Shown here in pieces: positions 45,430-57,177 of a DNA stretch of 64,000 bases (position 1 is its first letter; every line of letters starts with the position of its first letter). The stretch is from Styela clava (lineage: Eukaryota > Chordata > Ascidiacea > Stolidobranchia > Styelidae). Made by a program: the position numbers and the translations under genes. Below the pieces are notes generated by a model, which was not told the DNA's origin, did not search any database, and saw only the letters and a program-made list of their open reading frames with translations. The stretch spans positions 19,211,395-19,275,394 of the forward strand of contig NC_135250.1 in NCBI RefSeq assembly GCF_964204865.1, in the 5' to 3' direction.

Positions 45430-46407
45430 TTTTTTGACATACATTTGAAGGAATAAGAACTCATTTGGCGAAGTGTTACGAATTGGTGAAGCAACTCAAT
45501 ATTCTAGGTTGACGAATATATATATCACAAAAACGATACATGCCTACTTATTCAATTTGAGATTATTGCATATGGGCGTCAAATAACACTAAATGTCTCA
45601 AATATTAAGCAAATGTTTTATATACTAAATAATTTTTATTATATCTTTCTTCCTACCGCGGGTCAATGCCAATGACGTTCAGAGTTAAAGAGCTCAATCA
45701 ATCAATTAATAATCTTTACTTGTCATTTGGACGATATCTGTTCTATAGAGTTTATGCTATTTAGTATTAATGAAACTTCTACTAGCGAAGGCTCTGATAG
45801 CTAATATACTTCAAACGACGACGCTCTCTCACTATAAAGCACAGTAGTCTATAACTATCCTCTAAAATTATTATTTTGCTAAGCACCTTCTACTGCCACG
45901 ACAATACCAGAAAATAATAAATATTGATGACATATGCCCACAGGCAAATTTGAATTAGTGATTATTCCGTGGACGGCCCCTATCATAGAAATGGTATTTG
46001 GAAATCATATACGAACAAGTGTGAATTATAGATGGATGTGTTGGTAAAACGTGGTTCATCTATAGTTCAGTCTTGACCCTAGTAAATTTTCTTGATAGCT
46101 CTCTTAATCGATCTACCATTTCTAAAAATTAATAAATAACGTGACACGCACTTGAAATACGCTTCCGGTATTCAAACATATCTATTATATTTTTATCTTC
46201 AAGTAATTGTATAGATATTCTACTATGTATTAATAAGAGTAGACTTTGAAACTGTCTAGGATACATTCTTCCGAGAAATTTTGGTAATAGATTGCTCGGC
46301 ATTGGCGTCTTTAAATGACAATTTTACTAAACGCGATTCTTCATCTTGATCGCCATGCCATGCGAAACTTTAAATTCTACCACTGAATTTCAAACGTTAT
46401 TGTATGA
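45430..46407. other. Intergenic, no gene seen
   Basis: AT-rich DNA upstream of the minus-strand small-protein gene, probably containing its promoter. No ORF, repeat or motif is recognised. Confidence 0.4.
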
Positions 46408-46945
46408 CAGCGATGGCAAACCTTTTTTTTAATGGGTAAGGAATGATATTCGAATCAATGAGAAACGCCATGTTAAATGTTTTTTCGCGCGTCTTGTAAT
46501 CATGGAATGTTTGTGCGTTAATAACGCTACAGAAACCATTGTTTCAAAAATTTGAAAGTAATTCCAAATAAAGTCACTGCCAACCTGCCCCATTATTATT
46601 CCATATTTCTGTAGTCGTTAATTCAAGTCTTTAAAAAAACATTCCGCTGCACCACTTGTTTTCTGCACGTCCAAAATGGAACCGTTGTAACAAGACAAGT
46701 TGCACGAAATGAACAGATCATTTTGATTTTGATCTCATAAAGATAAACGATATAGAAGCATTGTTCTCGATAGCTGCATGGCGGGACTATAGTACTCCAT
46801 TTATCGTTTGTTTTCTATCATTTTAATAGTATATATTCATCACAGAAATATCAATATGTTTTTTGCATGATTCATGACTTGGCGGGCCACTGGAAAAACA
46901 TGACGGGTCACTTCTGACCCTCGGGTCAGTGGTTCACCATCTCTG
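46408..46945. mobile_element. hAT-type MITE, 538 bp
   Basis: Left end CAGCGATGGCAAACCTTTTT, right end GGTTCACCATCTCTG with subterminal ACTTCTGACCCTCGGGTCAG, as in hAT elements. Flanks TTGTATGA and GTACATGA agree at only 5 of 8 bases, so the insertion is old or the ends are slightly off. Confidence 0.7.
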
Positions 46946-49317
46946 GTACATGATATGCTAAACAATATTTCAGTCCTCATTTTCACTCTGAACTTGTTCA
47001 CGGACGCTCGACTCTAATGAGGCACAGCTAGTCTGAGTAATTTTGCGAATTTGTTAATTATTCCTTCTAATAACCCATGACTATCTATGAAGAAACACTA
47101 ATGCTATTTTAAAATGCCACGAAGTTCGGTGTTCAAAATTTTCCAATGCGCACACTAAGATTACTATAATATGGGACAACTAGATTGCTGTGGCTACAGG
47201 GACCTTTCGTCAACGCATAATGACCGTCATAAATACATTAGTCGTGCTGTTCAACAGGGTGATAATGCATAAATAGTAGGCGCTAAGCGCTGTCACTTAA
47301 CATCGGACTCCTCATGTACCGGTATGTCATATTTTAACATACTGCTAATCAGCTAACTCTCGCGGCACGTTAGCACAATGACTGATTAGTTATCACTTAG
47401 CTGTCTGATTAAATTCACTTTTACTGAGTAGCTAGCTATACATCAACGGAAACAGTTTCCAAATTGGCGCATGCCGATCAAAGCGTATAGATTGATTACA
47501 GAAAGGTACAAGCATATAGAACTGAAAAAAAAATCTTGACGAAGCACAATCTGTCCAATATGTCGGAATGACCAGAAAACTCCAAGTAAAATTTACCTGT
47601 TTTATAGAGTTCGAAATCCGTCTGAACGTACCTTACAGACGTTTTTAAACGAAGCATCATTTGCCAATTTTGTGATCGCGTACAAATGCAAAAGGTCATT
47701 TGTCTGGTCAAAATATTTCGTGATGAAATGGAGAATACGTTAAATTCGTTCGAAACAAAATTTAACTAACAAAGCAAGTGAGCGCCATTATGTAATTATC
47801 TTTATATAGTTATTAAAAATGCGTTTTCCCAACTTTTCTGTTTTAACAGAAACGATCAGTAGTCCACGGAGAAAAGATTGAAACATAATTTACAATGAGA
47901 TTGCAGAATCTCTCGCAGGAATAATGTTTCGCATGCCAATCGTTTAACTTTAAATGGTCTGTGTTTAGTTGTGATTTGGACTGAGATTTTGCTCCAAAAA
48001 ATTATAATGTAATTAGATATCAGATAAGTTTGATATATATAAAATATATTAAGGTAGATATATATAAAAAAAAAAGTGCCTAGGTGAATTTTATGCGTCA
48101 TACTAGTTTTATCGACCATGTACACATAATTCTTGGAATTGTCAAACATTTGGCGATCTGTGTAGTCTGTGCAATAGTTTATATACAGTTTTTGAGACAT
48201 TTGGGCGCACGGTTACCCAACCCTATGTAATATTACTATGCTAATTTTAAGCCAAAACCATAGTAGTAGACTCTACCGGAAGTGATATTTCAAATTCGGT
48301 CTCCTTTTGACGTCACATTTGACTGATATGACCATTACTCGCATCATTCATTCACGTTGAAGATGCCTCGTCGCATTGAATCGTGATAAAAATTGAAAAT
48401 AAAAAACTCTACACGATGCTTTACACAAATTTTGTGGGAAAGGAGAAAATTATGTAAATATTTTTCCATGAAGAAATCGCTGTTTAATGAGGTATAGATC
48501 GAACAGGAAATATGACCCATATTTAATAGTATAACGAAACCTATTTTACAATGGAGTTATACCAAATTTTAATATGTCGATGTTAAGTTATTATGCCAAC
48601 ATTTATAGTCTGCTTTTTTAAGAATTGAAAACATAATTTAAAATGTAGTTCAAAATCAAATTATAGAAGTCACACGTTTTATATATATTTATATAATTAA
48701 CAGGATTTGAATATCTTTAGCATGCAAATATGATAGTACATGGTTTACTGACTGAAAAGCAATAAACTTAATGAATTCCGGTATTTTCACTTCACGCAAT
48801 TAAATTTTCTCCCTTCCAAAATTTCCTTTTAATTGTGCAAATTTTCTCAATCGCCAAGAAAATTTATGCCATCAGTGCTACTTTGTGAAATTCATTGTCA
48901 CCCAGATAATTTTTGAGTGTTCACGTTTAACGCTTTAAGTCAATTCGTGATTTTGTTTTGGACGAAAACAAAATATGTTTAGTTTTTAAATAATTCAGAT
49001 CGGCTATAAAGTTGCAATGTTATCATATTTTGTTATGTAGTCAGTCATAGTCAAGTTTATTTTTTCCATGTAGTAAAAAATAGCATACGAAATTGACAAA
49101 ATACAAAATTGAACACACATATTTACTGGGGAGGGAAGTCGCGGGGAACCAGGATTGGTTATCGAGCGGCGACACCCAAATGTATGTATTTGGTTGGACG
49201 ACATGTCGATTTAAAAATTTTCGACCGTGCCATACTGACACAAGATTACTAATCGAACACTCCTGGAATTGCACAGATAGCTGAGTGGAGTAATCTGCAA
49301 AATATTATATACATGTT
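46946..49317. other. Intergenic, no supported gene
   Basis: About 2.4 kb of AT-rich DNA. On the minus strand near 47630-47715 a 26-codon open stretch ends in a good donor (AAG|GTACGT), but no acceptor or partner exon fits. Nothing else is recognised apart from the repeat at 49120-49180. Confidence 0.4.
49120..49180 (+). repeat. Short dispersed repeat, copy 2
   Basis: AGTCGCGGGGAACCAGGATTGGTTATCGAGCGGCGACAC-like block matching 19635-19700. The two copies differ at several positions. Confidence 0.45.
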
Positions 49318-49650
49318 TCAATTATTGGACACGAAATGTACATATGGATCGTTATGTTATTATTATGATGTTGTTGTTCTTGTTGGTATTTTTCTCATTG
49401 TTGTTATGAAAAAATCGCTTTACTCATTAACTATTGGACCGATTGCTTTGAAATTTTCAATGGTTAACGCTTGTATTTTTCGCTAGAAGTCTATCACCTT
49501 TATTTATTTCATAACTTAATGTGAGCTCTATGTAATTCGTTTTTCACTTTGAAATTTTGTGTAATGAACTCTTCAAAATCAATAAAAATTATTCGCTGCG
49601 ACCTCGCTCCTATTATTCCCGTGCTACTTTTTGACCGTACCGTGCAGTAG
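49318..49650 (+). repeat. Dispersed family 'GGACACGAAAT', copy 2
   Basis: Shares ATTGGACACGAAATG, GAAAAAATCGCTTTACTC, ATTGGACCGATTGCTTTGAA and TTTTTCGCTAGAAG with copies at 7450-7760 and 51395-51665. The copy has an extra TTG/TTA-rich insert compared with copy 1, also present in copy 3. Confidence 0.65.
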
Positions 49651-50484
49651 CAGAATAGGCAAGCTACTGTATAACAGTAGTCATCAAACTTTCGGTTTAT
49701 GGGGCCCGTGAGGAGGTTGAATATTATTTACGGAGCCCCACGAAAATATTATGAAGAAAAAAACGAAAAATTGCGACATCTACTAATCATTAGGGCATTA
49801 CTGACAATCTCTTGTGTTGCGAGCGTGCAGCTCTGGTGGTTCGGTTTGTGTCGTCATATAAGTATGTGTAATAGTCACTCTTGCTTTGAACAAACTCACT
49901 CCAAACTTATTTGCTGACTAGGGAAACAATCTGTCTTACCATTCATATGATTGTAATGTAAAATATCAACTACAATCACCGGAACCCAGGCAATATTGTA
50001 CTTTGTTATCTGGAATCGTACTGAAGCTATGCTGAGCATCATGGTTGGGGCATAGCTGCATATTTCGCTAGCGATTGTTTGATTCAATTTGACAAAGTGA
50101 AGTTAGATGAACCGTTCAAACAATCAACTTCTGTCAATGATATAAATGTTGGTTAGCTTATTTGCATATATATAGAATCAAAATTTTTCAATAGTTCCAA
50201 ATATAATATAAAATATTGTTAAAACATATTGATAAACAGTCACTTCACGGATAGTTTCATCATGAATAATGACTTTCATGTATCTAACTGCGTCGTCCTA
50301 TAACATCCGTTATTTCGGCGATGATAATGTGTTCCGGAAGCGTATAATACATAGAGCCATTATTTTTTGAATTTATTTTTTCGCAGTTTTACCAACTGAG
50401 AAAATGACATGACAGAATAGAATTGGACATTTGCTACATCAGTTTTATCGCGTTGAGGGCATACAGCACCGACAGCAGCAAGAA

Positions 50485-51170
50485 ATGATAATGATCATAA
50501 AGGTTGTCATCGTAACTATGCTATCTCTTAGTATTCGGTAAGTCTCGTTTTAAGTTTTGAAATGTATGGAAAACCTAATTACTGTACTTAAGATGTTGGC
50601 ATAATAACTGTTATTGATTCTCGTTTCAGTGGAAAGATATACAGAAGACGTGAGCCACACTTATTTTTATTTATTTAATTTAGCTTAATCGTTGGCTCCT
50701 ATTTTTGTAAATTGTACGTAAACTTTTTGATCAAAGATAGCAAACTTTACACTGCCTCGAAAAGAAACAATTGTAGCTTTTATATCGGTTCATAGTTCAA
50801 AATATGCGCTCGTGTTCTTAATTAAAATTGAGATTGTAATTACAATTTATTCACATAGTGATAATTTGTCAGTTTAGGAGAAGTGATTTATGCTGCTTTA
50901 CGCTAAACTGTTGAACAATACTGTGCTCATTTGTCCAAATGGTTAAAAGTGAAATACAGTAATAATGCTGTAACAATGTTTCTGCTTTCAGGTTACAACG
51001 ATGAAAAGGGAATTCATGGGCCCGCATACGATTATGTGGATGTAACGAATACCTACTATGATCACGTTAACAATGAAAAGAGATACAAACTGGAAGATTA
51101 TATGAACAAGGATACTGAAAAAGTTAGGAATCACTTTTACGACGTGGTATACAATGAATTGGTTGTCTGA
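50485..51170 (+). CDS. Small secreted peptide precursor (83 aa)
   Basis: Exons 50485-50537, 50630-50649 and 50992-51170 join in phase (ATTCG|GTAAGT, CTCGTTTCAG; AGAAGAC|GTGAGC, CTGCTTTCAG) to give 83 aa. The first exon encodes a signal peptide: MIMIIKVVIVTMLSLS. The 20-bp middle exon adds a basic stretch that ends in RRR across the junction, a likely furin or prohormone-convertase site. The remaining 59 residues (from YNDEKGIHGPAYDYVDV) are Tyr/Asp/Asn-rich, acidic and cysteine-free. No known family or amidation signal. Inference: a secreted hormone-like or structural peptide. Skipping the micro-exon breaks the frame, which supports the model. An acceptor at 50386 upstream may be a 5' UTR or trans-splice site. 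Two very short upstream ORFs lie at 50404-50420. Confidence 0.6.
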
Positions 51171-51394
51171 TAAACTAAGGTCGATTCTTAAGAAAATATT
51201 TAGACAAGCGTATAAATACAGTTGCCATGACTATATTTCATTATAGAAGTTTGATTTTTCACTCAAATATATCTAGCCTATACACAAAAAAATCTGATTC
51301 TTTCGCGTTGAAAGACCTAGTAACTAGTTGAAAGGCTCTGGAGTAGACGACTGGGCAGGGCAAAATTGATTATTGAGAAGGATTCTGCTTAGCC

Positions 51395-51665
51395 TTTTTG
51401 GACTCGAAATGGACATAACGATCGTTTCAATGTTGTGTGTTGCGTGTTATGTTGTTGTTGTTCTTATTCTTTGACAATTTTTTAAAAAGTCGTTTTTCTC
51501 TTAGATTACTGGACCAATTGCTTTGAAATTTTCAGTGGTTGAAGATAAAATTTTCTTCAGAAGGATATTACTTTTTTTTTGCTATGACGTCATCAAAATT
51601 ACTGCCATTAGGTGACGCTACGTGTCTATATATTATTTGAGCATAGCTCGTTTGTTTATTTTATG
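51395..51665 (+). repeat. Dispersed family 'GGACACGAAAT', copy 3
   Basis: Shares GGACTCGAAATGGACATAAC, TTACTGGACCAATTGCTTTG and AAATTTTCAGTGGTTGAAG with copies 1 and 2, followed by GCTATGACGTCAT, which is also near the end of copy 1. Copies 2 and 3 lie about 2 kb apart, one on each side of the small secreted-peptide gene. Confidence 0.65.
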
Positions 51666-54600
51666 GAGCGTTGGGGATCATCCATGCGACATGAAAACAA
51701 TATAACTTCACTTCATGCATTGCCAGAGTATTTTGCAAAATTAGATAAAATATTACAAGCGAAGATTTGACAGGTTACGGTTTCGCAATAAGAAGGTAAT
51801 TTATTGAAAGACTCAAGAAAGAGAGAGAGAAAGTTTTTATTACCACAAACAATATCAACACTATGATGCATTCGAAGCCACCAAAATAATATAATTCAAC
51901 AATAATTGGTTGATCACTTTTTGTGAGGGTCAATATACAAGATCGGTTAGGTCGCCGAAGCTCCTGGCCCATAGCCTACTGTATTTAAGAAATCAATCAG
52001 ATATGGTATCAGCGATGAAACATGGATTAAATATATACCGGAATGTTCGAGTCAATTTAATATTTTAAAGTTAATAATGCAAGTTGTGATGTTAATAAGT
52101 CACGTGAAGTTTTGAATCAGGACATGTCCATAGAATCGAGACAATTATCAAGAGTGTATATTCAGTTATTACAATTATTTATAATAGTTTTTGGGATTAA
52201 ATATTCATTGGATAAGTAACGGGTTCGACTACAAGGAGAAAAAATTATGAGGCAATCGGGTTTTCACAGATTCAACGAAATTTATAATACAGTGTCCGGC
52301 ACATTTATTTTAAAATATTAAACTCAAGACATATTGAGATATTAGAACAACTTTGAGTATTTATGTAAAAAAACGTTTTTATTTTTTTGAAAACAAGCAC
52401 ATAACTTTTTTCAATTGAAACATTGCCCCAAACCTGTACACCTATATATATATACTACTATATAAAAATATGTTTTGTCCACCTCAGTGTACACTTGCGG
52501 AATAAAATAGCGTGTTTAATGAAGACCTGGTGCAGTAATATTGCACTTTTTGTAATGGGATGAAATAGTGCTACAAGGCTGGGCGCTTGAGGCCATTTAA
52601 ATACCTATGCATAAACTTCGCAATTTATATTGTATACCTATCCAAATACTTCAGGAATTCCATGCTGGTGGTAGAGCTTTAAATTGGTTACATGACTTAT
52701 CACTGTAAATTCATTCTTGGACAAGTGAAATATGTTTATTATCCGGATGCTATTCTGGTACCATGCTGGTTATAGAGTCTTAATAAGTTCAAATTTTGAA
52801 AATCAGATATGATACTGTAATTGTTCTCGTTACCGATAGTTCAAACCATCGTAGCCTATACCACGTCCTCCTTAAAAAACTTTCGTAGGCGACCATTGTC
52901 GGATTAGGATTTCAGCAAGTAATTATCTGTACTTGGAGAAAGTTAGCTACAGTATTTGGTTTGAGACGTTCTATCGACTGAAGAAATAAGCAAAAGATGA
53001 ACAAAGTTTGTTTGGCTACTTATTACCAACTTCCCAATTGTAAATTCACTTTTCCAAATTATTATTTACGCTTTAGAGCGAAACCCATAATTAGGACTTC
53101 AATGCGACTCAAATATAAGTGAGTATGATAAAAATATAAGTTTACTAATACTGATCAGTGCGAAGGTCATCGAGGACCCATGTAGCCTACTTGGAAATTT
53201 AATGATGACATTTGCATAACAGGACTTCACCTAAATGTCTTTACGCTGATATAACTATGCTGATACCAACGGCCAGCCACGCCTAAATTTACTGAAGTTA
53301 ATGAGAATTAAATTTGTTGCAGAAATTACAGATTTCATATCAAGCGCGCTCCGTCGCCTAATTCACAATTTACCAGAAACTGATATTGTCTCATATGGAA
53401 TTCCAAGTTCGTTTTGAAAATATTTCAACAATGGCATAATAATATGCATCATAAGTTCATTCATACGAGACGTCAGACTAGAACATCATCTGAGAATTAT
53501 AAGATTGAGTATTTATACGCGTTTTTAGAATTATATAATAATTGATATGGTCGACCTGTGATAAGCAAGGTCTTTCTAATATTTTCACCTCGAATATCTT
53601 GTGTTTAGACTTAGAGTTATCTACAGTCGATACTGCAAAACTCAGCCACTTCACCAAACAGCACATTTACTTATAGTGTTACTAAGTGTTACTAAGAATC
53701 AGTCCTTAAAAACAGTTACTGTATATTTCAAAAAGTTCTCGTTGTTAGCATGAAACGCGAGAAATATAAAGTGTGGAACACTAGCTGGACGTTTAAACGT
53801 GATGATATCAAGAGTTATGGACCTTTCCCCGACCTTTGACCCCCGAAAAATTCTTTTCATACTTTACCATTGGAAAATTTTTGGGGATATTTTAAAAGTG
53901 CTTTTGCGAGTTGGCGCCTGTAAAATGGGGTATGTGTTTCAAACCATCATTAGGATACATCGCATACAACAATCTGTTTTTCAAAAATACCAGTAAAGAA
54001 TTTTAGCCTGGTCTATCACAGCTATTTCTACACTAATTTTTATTACTGCAATTAAATTAAAACTCCCAGGAAGACAGAGTAATCATTGAGTTATTTGATT
54101 TACATTTAGATTTCCGAAACACAACTGAAAACTAACAAATAGAGTTCAAAAATGCGCAAACGAGGTAGTGTTTACGACCACGCTTGAAAATCTGTCTGGG
54201 TGAGACAAGTGTCTGAGCGGATGCAAAAAGGGAGCATTGTTACGTCACTTTTTGCATCTTGCTGATTAGCCAATGTCACGAAGTAAACAAGGCAGTCGAT
54301 GCTCTGGGAAAGGTCCATTCATTTTTCAAACCAGAATAAAATTTGCCCTAAACGTGAATAACATATTTGCAGACCTGTAGCTTTGTCATGGATGTTTTTT
54401 TTTTTTGTTAGTTCGACCGTGTTTATGAATGAGCTTGGCAATTCTGATATCTGATATGCTGAATACAAATTCATCCAAAAAACGTGATCGAATCATGGTT
54501 AACTGATCATCGAATCCACCCTTCGGCATTATCATCAAATATTTTTACCGCGTGGGACAAAATTTTTTGTTCAACAGTTTCTCCCAAACGTCCCGGACTT

Positions 54601-54708
54601 GTCCAGCTTTTGTCTGTTGTTCCGATCGTCTCGCATTTGTCGTCTGATCGAATCCCAGTGCTACAGTCCAGCAGTCGGAGAAGCCGGCCGTACTTGAGCG
54701 GCTTGATT
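51666..54708. other. Intergenic upstream of USP gene
   Basis: About 3 kb, AT-rich. No exon encoding a CS/p23 domain could be found here. Near 54240 there is GTTACGTCACTTTTTGCATC, a CRE-like site that may belong to the USP promoter. The frame is open from 54484 up to the ATG at 54709 but starts with GTG, so it is more likely 5' UTR. Confidence 0.45.
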
Positions 54709-57177
54709 ATGAAAGAATATTTCGCCGTAAATGGCTCTCGGAACTCACTTCCTGGAGGAGCTAGAATTGCTAAAAAGGGGACTACCAACGGATGGAATTC
54801 AGTATCAGAAAGACCTGTCGAGGAAGAAAGCATCGACCATCTCACATGCGAGGATGAGCAGATACCATCCTGTGCAAGTAACATAATGTCACCCCAAGGA
54901 TCCGGTTTTCAACAAAATGTAGGATTTACAGGACTAAATAATCTCGGAAACACATGTTTTATGAATTGTGTGCTTCAAGCTCTCGCAAACATTCGGGATC
55001 TTCGAGATTATTTTCTAAGCCACAATTTTCTTCAAGATCTCAATGAAGAAAATCCACTCGGCACTGGTGGTCGACTAGCAAAAGCCTTTTATACAACATT
55101 GAAAAACTTGTGGTCTGGTAATGATACTTATGATCCAGCAAGGTTGCGGAATATTGTAGCAAAAAAAGCTCCTCAGTTTTTGGGAATTATGCAACAGGAT
55201 GCGCAAGAGTTCATGTCATTCTTTCTTGATGCTTTACATGAGGATTTGAACAGAGTTCGAAATAAACCAATATTTGAAGTGGGTGATTATGATGGTTATC
55301 CAGATGAGGAGGTTGCGAGAATTTCTTGGAAATTGTATAAGTCTCGTAATGATTCGTTTGTAATAGATAAGTTTCATGGCTTGTATAAATCAAGATTGTT
55401 ATGTCCTGTTTGCGAAAAAGAATCAATAACTTTTGATCCGTTTCTTTTTCTATCTGTTCCTTTACCTAAACCAACAAAAAGTGTTCCCGTTATATTCTTC
55501 CCATTGCTTGATGACACAAAACCTTTATTCATTGATGTCAAAATATCTGAAGAAGGCGGCCTTGCGTCAGATGTTTTAAATCACATCGTAAAGACTTATG
55601 GCATAAATTCTCAAAACTTAAGAGTGTTTTTAACAGAATCTGGAAAAATAGTCAGAACTATTCCACCAAGTTCACTTTTGCCCTATTTGACATCACCAGA
55701 ATCGCTTATCGTGTGTGAGATTTCACAATCTGAAGAACCAAGCCATGAAATCATTCTTATGCAAAAGAAGGAGACTCCAAAGATGGTTGATAATTGCGCA
55801 AAGTGCGGAAAATGTGAAGACGAATTGGGCTTCAAAATCAAGCGATGTTTGAAGTGTAAATCAGTCGGATATTGTGGTCAAGATTGTCAGAGATCTGACT
55901 GGCCTCAGCATAAGCTAAAATGTAATCAGATAAGATTTATTGGTTGTCCATTGTTTTTGAACATACAGTCATCAATGGCTAATTACCACAAAATTTGTGA
56001 TATTGCATATTCAAATGCAAGGCATTCAGTGAAAATCCTCAATGATGAAAGAATGGAAGGTATATCAAAGTTTGATGGATTAAAAAGAAATTTGAAAGAA
56101 AGTGAAAAAGCAGCAATAGCGTGTGCATATGTTGGAGACTCCCTACCTGCTTATATGAAACACGAGAGCATGTTTAATCTATACATTTGCCATGATGAAA
56201 AGCTAACAAATATGACATTGCTCGAAAATAAAGCTGGCGAAAAAATCGATCTAACTGATGTCACACACTTTGTGATTGAGTGGAAAATTGGTGTTAATGT
56301 TGCAGAAAAGCCTTTACATTCAGGCATGAAATCTGGCAGGCATAATAATACAACCTTACAAGATTGTATACAATTATTCACAGAGCCCGAAGTGTTAGCC
56401 AGAGAAGAAGCATGGTATTGTCCGAGATGCAAGAAACACAGAGAAGCGACAAAAGAATTATCACTTTGGCAGCTGCCTGATGTTCTTGTTATACAGCTCA
56501 AACGATTCTCTTTCAGGAACAGACTTTGGCGTGATAAAATTGATAAACTTGTCACATTTCCTGTTAAAGGTTTAGATATGAGTCCATTTTGTATAAAACA
56601 GCAGACAGAGCCACCTGTATATGATTTGTTCGGAGTTGTCAATCACCACGGTGGCTTGTTTGGCGGACATTACACTTCTTTTGTTCAATTAGCGGATGAA
56701 AATGGCGGAGACACTGATCTTGGATGGCGTCTATGTGATGATACACATGTGACCACAGTCAGGTCAGAAAAAGAAGTTGTCACAAGTTCATCTTATGTAA
56801 TGTTCTATCACAGACGTAAAAAACAATCTGTTTTAAGTGGGGATTGTTTGTCTGATGATCAATTTACACAACTGAACATGCCCCATCATTCTAATGAAAT
56901 AAAATGCACTAAACAGTGCTCTGAAATTAAAGACAGAAATGTGAAAGTTCCAAGACAATCAAAGATAGCCAAACAACCAGATGAAAAAAATTCACCCATC
57001 AATCAGAAAGCGTCACAGTCAACACTTAGTACAGATAACAAATTAACAAGTAATGATGGAAAATCTGATCGGTGTCCACACGAAGAAAAAAGCATTGAAA
57101 TGAATGTCTCAGCTAAAGTCGATACAACAAAACAGGAAGCACCTCTGCCATATACCGATATGGATGCTATGGATTAA
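54709..57177 (+). CDS. USP19-type deubiquitinase with MYND finger
   Basis: A single uninterrupted exon; 822 aa from the first in-frame ATG. The ubiquitin-specific protease domain spans about residues 73-703. The Cys box LGNTCFMNCVLQAL has catalytic Cys83, and GGHYTSF has His654. The acidic residue lies in WRLCDDTHV (Asp677/678). Zinc-ribbon pairs are CPVC (232, 235) and CPRC (571, 574). A MYND zinc finger (363-405, ending SDWPQHKLKC) is inserted between the catalytic halves, the arrangement of USP19. USP19 removes ubiquitin from ER-associated and cytosolic quality-control substrates. Unlike full-length USP19, I see no N-terminal CS domains and no C-terminal membrane anchor; the tail after 703 is Ser/Lys-rich and disordered. 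The absence of introns is odd next to its split neighbours: a retrocopy or one large exon. Confidence 0.93.
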   Translation: MKEYFAVNGSRNSLPGGARIAKKGTTNGWNSVSERPVEEESIDHLTCEDEQIPSCASNIMSPQGSGFQQNVGFTGLNNLGNTCFMNCVLQALANIRDLRDYFLSHNFLQDLNEENPLGTGGRLAKAFYTTLKNLWSGNDTYDPARLRNIVAKKAPQFLGIMQQDAQEFMSFFLDALHEDLNRVRNKPIFEVGDYDGYPDEEVARISWKLYKSRNDSFVIDKFHGLYKSRLLCPVCEKESITFDPFLFLSVPLPKPTKSVPVIFFPLLDDTKPLFIDVKISEEGGLASDVLNHIVKTYGINSQNLRVFLTESGKIVRTIPPSSLLPYLTSPESLIVCEISQSEEPSHEIILMQKKETPKMVDNCAKCGKCEDELGFKIKRCLKCKSVGYCGQDCQRSDWPQHKLKCNQIRFIGCPLFLNIQSSMANYHKICDIAYSNARHSVKILNDERMEGISKFDGLKRNLKESEKAAIACAYVGDSLPAYMKHESMFNLYICHDEKLTNMTLLENKAGEKIDLTDVTHFVIEWKIGVNVAEKPLHSGMKSGRHNNTTLQDCIQLFTEPEVLAREEAWYCPRCKKHREATKELSLWQLPDVLVIQLKRFSFRNRLWRDKIDKLVTFPVKGLDMSPFCIKQQTEPPVYDLFGVVNHHGGLFGGHYTSFVQLADENGGDTDLGWRLCDDTHVTTVRSEKEVVTSSSYVMFYHRRKKQSVLSGDCLSDDQFTQLNMPHHSNEIKCTKQCSEIKDRNVKVPRQSKIAKQPDEKNSPINQKASQSTLSTDNKLTSNDGKSDRCPHEEKSIEMNVSAKVDTTKQEAPLPYTDMDAMD

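Noticed and set aside
47630-47715. Minus-strand exon-like stretch ending in a strong donor
   Set aside because: No acceptor or start before it, and its phase does not fit the gene at 44565-45429.
49674-49930. Possible hAT 5' end (CAGTAGTCATCAAACTTTCG)
   Set aside because: No matching right end or target duplication was found, so it was not listed as an element.
54484-54708. 75-codon upstream extension of the USP reading frame
   Set aside because: It begins with GTG, has no in-frame ATG and no USP19-like (CS domain) sequence, so it is treated as 5' UTR.
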